Source of the DNA: Conus ventricosus
Taxonomy: Eukaryota; Mollusca; Gastropoda; Neogastropoda; Conidae
Direction of reading: 5' to 3'
DNA length: 64,000 bases
NCBI GenBank assembly: GCA_018398815.1
Contig: CM031600.1
Location: 56,445,381 to 56,509,380 of the forward strand
Shown: piece after piece, positions 35,770-46,500 of the stretch
Position numbering within the stretch: position 1 is the stretch's first letter
How the letters are laid out: every line of letters starts with the position of its first letter
Notes under the pieces: generated by a model
Told to the model about the DNA's origin: nothing
The model's database searches: none
Seen by the model: only the letters and a program-made list of their open reading frames with translations
Made by a program: the position numbers and the translations under genes

Positions 35770-36466
35770 ATGGGGTGGGACTCTCCGTAAAGGAAAAAAC
35801 AGGAAATGTAGGGGGGTCCGGGGGCATGCGCCCCGCAAAATTTTGGGTTGCTACATTCAATTCTGTGCAATCTGGTGCATTTTGAGACTGAAATTAAATT
35901 TTAAAGGAAAAAAGCCAACTTTGTTTTTTACACCAAAATCTATAAAAATCAACTATACTTACTGTCTTTCACAGTTTGGACCAACTGTAGATAAGAGTTT
36001 CTTTTCAACCTAATGGCACACAAAAGTAATGCAAGATGTCCAGCTCCCAAGTGTGGAGCCGGACATCTTGTAGCAACTTTTCCGTGTGAACTGTAATTTA
36101 TTTGCAGTAAGCAAGGCCACATGCATTAAGTTTGGCTATAAACTGGCCTATTATTTCATCATCATCCACCTTGCCCTCCAACCAGTCCCACTTGTTCTTC
36201 AAAGAACTGTCGCAGGAAACATTTTCTCCGCGTGAAACGACGTCTCTTCGACGTGTCGCCATTTTGAAGATCGCAAAACCGGAAGGAGAAAGTTACCAAG
36301 TTAACTGCGAATCCAAGCCGTTTAAGAATTTCGAATAGTTTGTGGATAAATGACACCCGATGTTTTTGAAGACATGAATAGCAGATCGCTCCCGCGGAAC
36401 TGACACGCTGTTACGCGGAATGAACAAGGATCTGCCGCGGAAGTCCGCGGAAAAATCCCGCCCCTG
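35770..36466 (-). mobile_element. Non-autonomous hAT-like DNA transposon, about 0.7 kb
   Basis: The right end reads ccgcggaaaaatcccgcccctg and the left end tggggtgggactctccgtaa. These are imperfect terminal inverted repeats of the CAGGG...CCCTG kind. Inside, on the minus strand, a frame starting near 36,262 encodes MATRRRDVVSRGEN and later LKNKWDWLEGKVDDDEIIG and NACGLAYCK before a stop. This resembles the N-terminus of hAT-type transposases just before their first Cys-x2-Cys finger. It is inserted in a ~127-bp tandem array. Exact ends and target duplication are unclear. Confidence 0.5.
36032..36070. repeat. Perfect-length hairpin, 16-17 bp arms
   Basis: The arm caagatgtccagctcc and its near-complement ggagccggacatcttg flank a short loop, with one mismatch. 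It lies inside the hAT-like element. Confidence 0.75.
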
Positions 36467-36469
36467 CGA

Positions 36470-37285
36470 GTTAGGTCGCTATGGAGGTGGTGACGTCATC
36501 AAGTCAGGTGACTGGGTCATGGGGGGAGGCGAGATCGACCAGGTCAAAAGGTAGGGCACAAGGTCATGGGGTGAGGAATAGACAGGTCATTATTAGGTCG
36601 CTATGGAGGTGAGGTGACGTCATCAAGTCGGGCGACTGGGTCATGGGGTGAGGCGAGATCGGCCAGGTCAAAAGGTAGGGCACAAGGTCATGGGGTGAGG
36701 AATAGCCAGGCCACTAAGGCCATGGTTAGGTCGCTATGGAGGTGACGTCATCAAGTCATGTGACTGGGTCATGGGTTGAGGCGAGATCGGCCAGGTCAAA
36801 AGGTAGGGCACAAGGTCATGGGGTGAGGTATGGTCAGGTCACTAAGGTCATGGTTAGGTCGCTATGGAGGCGACATCAAGTCAGGCGACTGGGTCATGGG
36901 GCGAGGCGAGATTGGCCAGGTCAAAAGGTAGGGCACAAGGTCGTGGGGTGAGGAATAGACAGGTCATTATTAGGTCGCTATGGAGGTGAGGTGACGTCAT
37001 CAAGTCGGGCGACTGGGTCATGGGGGTGAGGCGAGATCGGCCAGGTCAAAAGGTAGGGCACAAGGTCATTGGGTGAGGAATAGCCAGGCCACTAAGGCCA
37101 TGGTTAGGTCGCTATGTAGGTGACGTCATCAAGTCAGGTGACGTCATCAAGTCAGGTGACTGGGTCATGGGGTGAGGTATGGTCAGGTCACTAAGGCCAT
37201 GGTTAGGTCGCTATGGAGGTGAGAAGTGAGGTGAGGTCAGGTCACATCAAGTCAAGTGACTGGGTCATGGAGTGAGATGTTTACA
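36470..37285 (+). repeat. ~127-bp tandem array, about 6-7 copies
   Basis: Repeated words in order are ttaggtcgctatggaggtga, cgtcatcaagtcaggtgact, gggtcatggggtgaggcgag, atcggccaggtcaaaaggta and gggcacaaggtcatgggg. Unit length varies by internal deletion (starts near 36,473, 36,594, 36,727, 36,857, 36,972, 37,107 and 37,205). The recurrent tgacgtca is a perfect 8-bp palindrome. Confidence 0.9.
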
Positions 37286-37437
37286 TGTTTGAATTGGGCG
37301 GGAAATTTGTTTCCCATCTGTCAACATCGTGCCCAGTGTTTGAAAACGTGACTGATTTTGATCGAAACGTCAGTCATTTTACGTGAGGAGGTAACGTGGT
37401 GAGTGTATGATAGACACAGAACATACGACGGATCAAA

Positions 37438-37462
37438 ATGGAAGTGGACTCTGACACAACGG
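37438..37462 (+). CDS. Possible 5' coding exon, plus strand
   Basis: aaaATGG context, then MEVDSDTT and a donor GTAAGA after one extra base (phase 1). Very short, on the opposite strand from the leader-exon candidate 160 bp away, and with no partner exon identified. Confidence 0.2.
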
Positions 37463-37618
37463 GTAAGACTGCAGTGGCGGCCCAAGTGCGTTTACTATAG
37501 ACGTCGATACACGTCCAAGACGTAGACAAATCCGTCGCTGGCTTTCTTTTTCACAATTTTTATGTCGGTCAGGACTGCATACAGTATAGGCAGCTTGGTT
37601 AGACGGCCAGTCTCTTAC

Positions 37619-37705
37619 CTGCAATCTGTTTTCTTCCAAACGCTGTAAAGCACAAATGGCTTGAAAATCCGAAAAAAAGAGGGACAAAATGCAAACTACT
37701 TGCAT
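37619..37705 (-). CDS. Candidate leader exon with signal peptide (minus strand)
   Basis: On the minus strand an ATG opens 29 codons ending exactly at CAG|GTAAGA (phase 0). The peptide starts MQVVCILSLFFSDFQAICA, a hydrophobic stretch with a plausible signal-peptidase site after AICA, followed by charged residues (LQRLEENRLQ). Just upstream, ctcctcctgttcag looks like an acceptor, so the ATG may lie in a second exon after a 5' UTR. Alternatively an upstream ATG at 37,775 in better context (cccaccATGA) opens another hydrophobic peptide (MNHLSIVTFLLLFSFSD) that stops at once and could be an upstream ORF. Linkage to the Cys-rich exon is inferred from strand and secretion logic. Confidence 0.38.
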
Positions 37706-37785
37706 CAATGAAGGTTAGCGACTAGTCGGAGAAGCTGAACAGGAGGAGAAAAGTCACGATGGAAAGATGGTTCATGGTGGGTTTT

Positions 37786-37813
37786 TTTTTTTTTTTTTGG
37801 GGGGGGGGGGCTT
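37786..37813. repeat. Poly-T/poly-G junction
   Basis: About 17 T followed by about 12 G, adjacent to the candidate leader exon. Confidence 0.85.
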
Positions 37814-37814
37814 T

Positions 37815-39240
37815 TTCAACTGCCCCTCCTCCCGTTTTTCATTTGTTATCGCCAAGTCATCTTGTGCAAAAACGTGTAAGTGCTATGTATTATTGTTACA
37901 GCAAGACAATTCGTGTTGAGGAGGGAAAAATATATGCGTTGGTAACCGTTCTGTGGCAGTTGTGATCGCGTTTTGCCTGTGGACAGGAGTTTCTATTGCC
38001 AATTTCATAGAATAAACAGCTTGACCTGGTGGTTGTCTTGCCGAAATGGTGACAACTGAAACCTGATTGTTTTGAAAACCTGGTTTTCTAAAGCAGATGC
38101 ATGAAATCGAGTGCGTTTGCTGATGCACGTGCATGGGTCTAGCTTAATTTCCATCGAGTGAAGTGAACTCGTGTTCATATTCTGTCTATATAAGCAAAGT
38201 ACCTTGTAGGGTTGCTGGTCGGGGATGGCTCGCACAACGCATCTTAATTTTGACAATTGTGATTGGAACTTTTGTGCTTTGTCTATGGAAAGTTTGCGTG
38301 GCCAGTTTGACATGGTTTTTTCCCCGTAAACCTCCCGATTCTTGTCCCGTTAGTCGTGTTATATGTTTGATAACTAGTCTCATGTTCTCAATTCAAGTAT
38401 ACTTTATTATCTCAAGAGAAATTATTATCGGGTGCAACCCATTTATTACAAACGTATTACATAACACGAAAAGACAGGATTTCATTTAGAGGCCTACGAG
38501 GAAAAAAACCCAAAAAAAAAACCGTTTAAATCACCATGAATAAGATATTTACATACTTTTAAACGGTCTTTAAGAGCCTTTTAAAAGCAGGATCCAGCAA
38601 ATCAAATGCATTTTAAGACCCCCTCCCCCCCCCAACACACAACTACATATGCAAAAATACATGCATGATACATGCGCGAATCTGCAACAGAACATACACA
38701 CACATGTGCGTATCTGCACACAAGAAAGCGCACACACACAGATGTACATATGCACACATACATAATTACTGTTCAAAGTAAGAGAAATGTACCTTCTGCC
38801 TCGTTTTCTCAATAACAAACACCTAAAAATCGAGTGCTGATGCATGGGTCTAGCTTCATTACGAGTTATCATACAACATGCACAGGTATCGAGCCGTCAC
38901 AGAACATATGACGCCCCAAAACATGGCAAGGATCCCCCTCCCCACTTCGAATTTCAGCGATTCCAAATCAAAATTCACGACAACAAAAAACCGAATAAAC
39001 CCTTCAACAAGGACAACCGACCATAATTTAAGGCTGGACTTTCTCTCTGCACAGGACTCATTCTGCCGATAAGTCCTGGAAAAAACATGCCCTTTTCACC
39101 CATTTCCATGTCTGTGGCAATACACGATGCACAATAGGAACACTGTTCACCCTCTATACAGCATGACACTGCTTAAGACTCGCTAATTAAAGTTTGCTTG
39201 TAAGGACAGAGCACTGCGCTCGACTTCTCGTCCTTAGTGT
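37815..39240. other. Unassigned sequence
   Basis: Contains a short direct repeat pair, gcatgggtctagctt near 38,130 and 38,845. A stretch near 38,390-38,430 (agtatactttattatctc) looks like a dispersed repeat end, but I cannot name it. No coding exon supported. Confidence 0.35.
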
Positions 39241-39242
39241 AT

Positions 39243-39277
<35 letters not shown>
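39243..39277. repeat. Poly-G run of about 35 bp
   Basis: Uninterrupted G homopolymer, among the longest in the window. Confidence 0.85.
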
Positions 39278-39278
<1 letters not shown>

Positions 39279-39719
39279 ATAAAAAGACATCTATAGAACA
39301 TCTTGCGATCAACATTTTCTGTATAGTTTACTGCATGCATGCAAATTTCACTGGTGGAGAGCCTTCAGTGTTCACGTTAGATCTCGGACAAGCTGGAGAT
39401 CAGTGATGTAGCGATCCACATAGAAACTTTAAAAATGTGTTCTGTTAAACTTTGCCAAGATCATCATCATCTCTACGCTATCATGGAACAGAGAAAACAT
39501 AAAATTCAGCGAGTCGACCACACAGTGTTCGTCCCATCGGTAAAATACCTAAGACGTCAGAGACAATTTTTTTTTTCCATTTTAAAGATTTCAAATGCCC
39601 ATGTTCCAGAAAGTACTCTTAAGTGTTTATCTTATTCATTCCATCCTTAATCTCAATATAGGACAGCGAGGCTTACTCGTCACAGATTGTGATCAGACAA
39701 ATCCCAAACATCAAACTGG

Positions 39720-39950
39720 GGGTCGAAATAGCTTATTTGGTTAAAGCGCCAGACTCGTCCTAACCTGAGACTAAAATAGTTGGCCGACATCTATATCATC
39801 CAGGATAAACTGGCTATGATCTGAGAAGCCTCGATACTTTAAAATATTTGGCCGACATCTATATTATCCAGGATAAACTGGCTATAAGGATGAGAAGTCC
39901 TGAGACTCTTAAAATACATGGCTGACACCTATATTATCCAGATTAAACCC
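39720..39950 (+). repeat. tRNA-like fragment followed by a ~70-bp triple repeat
   Basis: tcgaaatagcttatttggtt and aaagcgccagactcg resemble the 5' half of a tRNA-SINE head. Three copies follow of a ~70-bp unit containing ggccgacatctatattatcc and aggataaactggctat. Confidence 0.55.
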
Positions 39951-39954
39951 TTTG

Positions 39955-42642
39955 TGCGAATCTGCTTAGTGGAGTACAGGCACGTACAGTGAGATACGCC
40001 GCCGATAAAGATCGTGTAAACCGACCAAAACAAAACGGCATATACTTGGATACCTGGACAGGGAAGGGACACCACGAACTATTTTCAATGGCTCAACGAG
40101 ATGCTGTAAGGCAAGGAAAAAACGGCAGCAACATAACCGTCTGTCGCAGCATCTCTACCATCCATTTGTCATAGGAAGATACGGCGAGGATTCGCTCGAT
40201 TTTTAGACTGGAAAGCGCTCGGGATTCAAGAAACTAGGTGCAACCAAATGAAACTACCAATTGAATTTCAAAAGGAAGAATTATTCCGGAAAGTGTTCTA
40301 CGAATTAAAAAGCGGTACAGACACTTTATAAACGAACTAAGAGGAAGAACTAAAGGACTCGTGGGAGCGGGGAAACGGTGTGAGTGACGAGGGGGGGGGG
40401 GGGGGGGGGGGGGGGATAAGGCTTAAAGCAAGCGTTTAAAATCAAGATTAAAAACTGTTGCAGTAAAATACCTACAGCTTTTTTATACTCTTCACGCACA
40501 CCGCACACACCAACTTATGGAGAAAAAACTCTGCTCCGAAGATGAATTCTTGAGACCGCTCATCTGTGTAGCAAGCAAACCGAAGCGACACAGTAAATCA
40601 TTTTGGGTCAGTGAGACCGACACAATATAAAAAGTCTGCATAACCCAAACCGTATTCAGTCTACCGACTTCAACTTCAAGACAAGAGGAGCAACTTTGAA
40701 GGGGAAAAAAACAAAAATTTTCATTGAATGGGAACTGATAAGCCCACTCATTACAGTAGAGAGAAATTCGAGCTCGATAGATCATCCCTCCCCCCCTCCC
40801 CCCAGAAAACCGTTCGTGACGTGTTTTAAGAGTGCTGATGTACGGCATTCGATTGTCTGCCAAGAACAAAAGCTCTTCTTACCTTTCATTTAAGGACAGG
40901 GAGTGGGCAAAGACAGATAAACACGTGGGGAGTATTTAAAGCATTGTTATGTACATCACTTGGGCCGTCTGAAGACGACCAAATTTTCTCGCCTATTTGC
41001 TATTGTGCACTTTAATAAAAACGTTACTGTGCATCTTGTTTTCGTATGCTAATTTGCATTTTGCTTCGTCTTCAGTAACAATGCGGTCTGGAAGCAAGTC
41101 TGCCTCTTTTTGACCGTTCATTCTCTGTCATATCCTATTTGCTGACGTGCACAGTTCAATGTCCTCTTCTTCACATTTCTGCCTTAGCTATTTTTTTTCA
41201 CACCTGTCTTTGCTTTTCTTCTACGTTTTGTGCAGTTTGTGTGATTAAGTGAATTTTTTTTTGGCGATTTTTGAAGAAGACATCTTTGTCGAAAATTCGC
41301 TTTTCTGCCTAGTACTATGTATCAAAAACGCATTTCCTTGCAGCCTGCTTTGTGTAAGTATTTGTTTGTCTTCAATAACGCTGCTATGTTCGAAGACAGA
41401 AGAACCGCGCGTTTATAGGCGTGACAAGGTCCCTGGCAGGAGGCCGCATTGATCAGTCAGTGGCCCACCTGAGGCAGTTAGAAATAGGTGATGATGCATT
41501 ACATCATTTTTCTGTTTGATGTTTACTTGAGAGAAAGATGCGGTTGATCCTCTGTTGAGTCGATGCGAAATCTGCCGGTAATCCATCATCATGATCCGAT
41601 TACCCTTTTTGACGGAGGGGGGGGGGGGGGGGGGGGGAGCATGGAGGTGGGATGAAGTGCGTATTGATACTTACAGATTAATCCAACCTTTTTTTTCAAT
41701 CCAGACGGCAGAAGCGAAGTCCTCTCAGATAATGTCCGTCCTCCCCTTACTGACCCCCCCCCCTTTTTTTTTTTTTAAATAATAATTTCGTGCCGAGATA
41801 GGGTAAGCGATGGGCTGATTCTGATGTCGATCTGTGCTTTACGGAGGTTTCCTTTTTTTTGTTTTTGTTTTTAATTGGAGCGCCCGACCGCCCTTGATCT
41901 AAAGCTACACGTGCAACGATGCGTCATAATGCAAGTTCAAAGTAGGTCTTAAAGACTTCGCTGACAGAATGATCATGTTCGCGACGAAAATAACGATTTA
42001 AACCCTTGAAATCGGTAAAAATTTGTCACTGTTGGTCGTAGACATAATGGAGAAGTTATCGATTTTTTTTTAAACAAAGTATTTTTTGTTTTGTTTTACC
42101 TGGTTACAGCTAAACTACAGATGAGTAGGAAGAAAGTGGCCATTTGACGGCGGGATGATGGCTACAGTCAAAAACTGTGTGGGACTCTTAAATGTAGTGT
42201 GTTCACTTGGAAAAGCAGGTCTGTAGAGCAAGGGCAGAGAGACGGGTGGGGTAGTAGTGGTGGGGAGTGAAGAGGAGGAGGAGGACTAGCGCAAACGGCT
42301 TTCCAGCTTCACGCGTTATCGGCGCAGCGCGGCTTACCGACAAAGGGGGTGGTGGTGGCGGCGGGAAGTCATCACACTCTAAATGGCATCATCCTCGGTC
42401 ACATGACCACACGTGGCCATTTCACGTAACGATGCAAAACAAGACCTTTCCTTCCGGTCCTGATCGCCACGGCGCAAAGTAATGGCCCGTAGAAAGCGCG
42501 ACCCAGGCTTGCAGGGACAAACGGTACCGGGAATTTTTGTTATCATCGTATTATTTTCTTTTTTCGCTCTCCAGCACCGTTAGCGGGGTCCTGATCCGCG
42601 CGCTTTATGGAGCCCTTTGACGGCTCCTGTGCCATTGTGTGT

Positions 42643-42688
<46 letters not shown>

Positions 42689-43940
42689 AGGAAGGAAATG
42701 GCTTTTGATCACGCAGAGCCGCCGCAGCTGCAACAGGACAGGGACGGGGGTAACCCAGAGGTCGGCGTGAACAACTGAGCGCAGATGATTATCGGCGATA
42801 AGGCTTCCAGTTCTGCCACAGCCAGAGACAAAAGGAGGTCAGTAGTGGGTCTTCGGCGAGTGGGGACGGGGAGGGTAGGAAGAGAGGGGTGGGGGATTCT
42901 ACGTCACGCACACGTTTTCTTTGTCCTCCTACGTCGGTGTCAAGAAGGGAAAGGAATTCGCCATTGAGCTTAACAAGCAGGCCTGGCGATTGGAGTCTAC
43001 AGGATTTGTCTCGAAAGCTTCAAATCGGAACACGCAAGTTCGGGTTAGAAGAAAAACGTTTGTTAACAATCACCGTCTCGTGCTGGTCCCAAGTTCAACC
43101 AGTAAGTCGGGGTCATTCGGCAGAAACCAAATGCCCATGCGTTTTAGAGGATCACTGGTCACGGGAGCTCGTCGAGGCAGTAGGGGCACTTTGGCGGTTA
43201 TAGGTCAACTTGCCGGGTGGAAGCATAGCTCTTTCTGGTCGCACTAATCCATGCTGAGGGGATACTGACATGGATCTCTTTGTTGTTTGTTTATGACCGA
43301 CTTCTGTTGAAGTCGGATTCACTTCATAGGAGGTCGTTGGGAACTGTATCCCTTACCGTAAACCGGGCGACCCGGCAGATTAAACGCAAGGCAGGCAAGA
43401 TTTGAAAGGGGCTTGCGACTGGATCTTGCTGGAATAAGGAACACTGACACGCCACCCACGGGAGGAGAGAAGGAGCATGAAGAAAGCTATTTTCTCCCTG
43501 AAACCTGCTTTCCCTTCAGAACGACACTTCAGCAGCAGTCAGCGAAGCTCGTCAAAAGTGACATGATTAAAATGCTTACAGGTGCGCTTTGCGCATCAAA
43601 ACAAAACGTTACTTTCTTGTCCGAGACATGACATAATCCTACCCCCTTTGAAAATGACCTCCCAATCCCGCTACCCCCATCACAATTTTAAGGGATTGAA
43701 AAAAAACATGGCATACCTTTTAACACGAACCCATGCACAATGTATACATGGATTTTTGTCTTCTTTTCAGGCCACCATCTTTCTGTCTTCTTTCACAACT
43801 CGATGACATTACCAGCTATGGAAAGGACTCTCACGATTCCAAAATCACCAAATTACCACCACATCAAGACAACCTGCCAAAATAGATCAAAAGAAACCCG
43901 GGGGAAATTCAACTAAGTTACGGTTTTAGGAAATCATTTC
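39955..43940. other. Unassigned sequence with poly-G tracts
   Basis: Poly-G runs near 40,390-40,415, 41,617-41,637 and 42,658-42,687 (the last following a GT run). Open frames up to about 125 codons have no recognisable domain. Nothing else supported. Confidence 0.35.
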
Positions 43941-43946
43941 TTACCA

Positions 43947-44587
43947 AAGTAACCACTACGGACAGCAGAACAACCACTTCTGTAAACACTATGGCCAACA
44001 CAACAACAACTACTGTAACCACTACGGACAGCACAACAACTACTGTAACCACTACGGACAGCACAACAACTACTGTAACCACTACGGACAGCACAAACAA
44101 CTACTGTAACCACTACGGACAGCACAACTACTGTAACCACTACGGACAGCACAACAACAACAACTGTAACCACTATGGACAGCACACCAACAACTACTGT
44201 AACCACTACGGACAGCACAACAACTACTGTAACCACTACGGACAGCACAACCACCACTACTGTAACCACTACGGACAGCACAACAACTACTGTAACCACT
44301 ATGGACAGCACAACAACCATACTGTAACCACTATGGACAGCACAACAACAACTACTGTAACCACTATGGACAGCAGAACCACCACTACTGTAACCACTAC
44401 GGACAGCACAACAACCACTACGGACAGCACAACCACCACTACTGTAACCACTACGGACAGCAAAACAACCCCTACTGTAACCACTATGGACAGCACAACC
44501 ACCACTACTGTAACCACTACGGACAGCACAACAACCACTACGGACAGCACAACCACCACTACGGTAAGCATTACAGACAGCACAACC
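43947..44587 (+). repeat. 30-bp minisatellite encoding Thr/Ser-rich or Asn/His-rich frames
   Basis: About 21 copies of a 30-bp unit containing actgtaaccactacggacag and cacaacaact. A plus-strand frame reads TTTTVTTTDS per unit over 200 codons, but indels move it into a second open frame (NNYCNHYGQH) and back. It could be a mucin-like exon or only a stop-poor minisatellite; flanks show no clear exon boundary apart from an ACG|GTAAGC near 44,564. Confidence 0.85.
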
Positions 44588-44599
44588 ATTTGCATTGGA

Positions 44600-44990
44600 A
44601 GATTGAAGTTTCATAGCTTAGTGGCGCCAGGGGGAACATACTGTTAACAGTTCACAGTGTATGGGGCATGGCAGGATGGGAGGCGGAGATCGATCTCTCC
44701 ATCTACCGCCCTAATCTCCCCTGATCAGGATCAGGTATCCATTTACTGCACGGTGGACTGACAGAATTTTCAAGCCGACAGAATTTTCAAGCCGTCAGAA
44801 TTAAACTACATGACTCATTCGATAAAGCGACCGTCAGGGTTCGCTGTCAAACACTACATAAAACTGCTTGACTACGGGCTACAATTAAATGCGTACAAAG
44901 GAACACACGGTCTACGAACTCTTCAAAGCCTTAGAGACTAAAGAAAAAAATATCCAGAAAAACGCCTAATTATCAGTTTAACACGCATAC
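44600..44990. other. Unassigned sequence
   Basis: Contains a short direct repeat (gacagaattttcaagccg, twice near 44,760-44,795). Nothing else recognised. Confidence 0.35.
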
Positions 44991-44992
<2 letters not shown>

Positions 44993-45037
<45 letters not shown>

Positions 45038-45042
45038 GGGTG
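44993..45042. repeat. (GA)n followed by poly-G
   Basis: GA run of about 35 bp passing into about 13 G. Confidence 0.9.
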
Positions 45043-45171
45043 TTCCGAAAACATACAGACCCGAATAGATCGACTTAATGAAATGAAAACATTTGAAACG
45101 ATAGAGAAAAAGAGCAAAACACAGTGATCGAAAGTTTACGGTGACTGTCGATACATAGTAAGTGGTGGCGT

Positions 45172-45460
45172 CCATCCAAAGGAGAACTCTCACTCGCGCT
45201 GGCTCCGCTTCTAAGCAGCCATTGTCGTTTGTTAGTGGATACCGTGTCCCGCGTTAAGCTGGATCAGAACAGGCACCACTTAACTAACACCACCAAGGTG
45301 AAACGGCGGTGTCTTTTTAGATGGGTGCCTTAGGATGACCCGATATTGATTGGTTTCTGCGGCCTGCCGCTCCGGGGCTGCGAAACGACAGCTAGGGTGC
45401 GACAATGCGTATGGGAAAAGCCAGAGGGAGCGGTGTGTGTGCGAGTAACGTCCGTGAAGT
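45172..45460 (+). mobile_element. Dispersed SINE-like repeat, copy 2
   Basis: Matches 10,866-11,180 in order: ggagaactctcactcgcgct, ggctccgcttctaagc, ctggatcagaacaggcacca and aacaccaccaaggtg. Its 3' part runs toward the assembly gap. Confidence 0.55.
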
Positions 45461-45500
45461 CGGGTACATGTAAGATGGTGTACAAATACGTAGAAGGGGG

Positions 45501-46500
45501 NNNNNNNNNNNNNNNNNNNNNNNNNNNNNNNNNNNNNNNNNNNNNNNNNNNNNNNNNNNNNNNNNNNNNNNNNNNNNNNNNNNNNNNNNNNNNNNNNNNN
45601 NNNNNNNNNNNNNNNNNNNNNNNNNNNNNNNNNNNNNNNNNNNNNNNNNNNNNNNNNNNNNNNNNNNNNNNNNNNNNNNNNNNNNNNNNNNNNNNNNNNN
45701 NNNNNNNNNNNNNNNNNNNNNNNNNNNNNNNNNNNNNNNNNNNNNNNNNNNNNNNNNNNNNNNNNNNNNNNNNNNNNNNNNNNNNNNNNNNNNNNNNNNN
45801 NNNNNNNNNNNNNNNNNNNNNNNNNNNNNNNNNNNNNNNNNNNNNNNNNNNNNNNNNNNNNNNNNNNNNNNNNNNNNNNNNNNNNNNNNNNNNNNNNNNN
45901 NNNNNNNNNNNNNNNNNNNNNNNNNNNNNNNNNNNNNNNNNNNNNNNNNNNNNNNNNNNNNNNNNNNNNNNNNNNNNNNNNNNNNNNNNNNNNNNNNNNN
46001 NNNNNNNNNNNNNNNNNNNNNNNNNNNNNNNNNNNNNNNNNNNNNNNNNNNNNNNNNNNNNNNNNNNNNNNNNNNNNNNNNNNNNNNNNNNNNNNNNNNN
46101 NNNNNNNNNNNNNNNNNNNNNNNNNNNNNNNNNNNNNNNNNNNNNNNNNNNNNNNNNNNNNNNNNNNNNNNNNNNNNNNNNNNNNNNNNNNNNNNNNNNN
46201 NNNNNNNNNNNNNNNNNNNNNNNNNNNNNNNNNNNNNNNNNNNNNNNNNNNNNNNNNNNNNNNNNNNNNNNNNNNNNNNNNNNNNNNNNNNNNNNNNNNN
46301 NNNNNNNNNNNNNNNNNNNNNNNNNNNNNNNNNNNNNNNNNNNNNNNNNNNNNNNNNNNNNNNNNNNNNNNNNNNNNNNNNNNNNNNNNNNNNNNNNNNN
46401 NNNNNNNNNNNNNNNNNNNNNNNNNNNNNNNNNNNNNNNNNNNNNNNNNNNNNNNNNNNNNNNNNNNNNNNNNNNNNNNNNNNNNNNNNNNNNNNNNNNN
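45501..46500. other. Assembly gap (1000 N)
   Basis: Exactly 1000 undetermined bases, a round number typical of scaffolding gaps of unknown true size. Open frames drawn across it are meaningless. Confidence 0.99.

Noticed and set aside
36735..36951. 71-codon frame in the ~127-bp array
   Set aside because: It is made of array units and is closed in neighbouring units of different length.
42785..43247. Overlapping frames of 60-108 codons
   Set aside because: Three frames are open over the same GC-moderate stretch, with no splice signals or recognisable domain favouring any of them.
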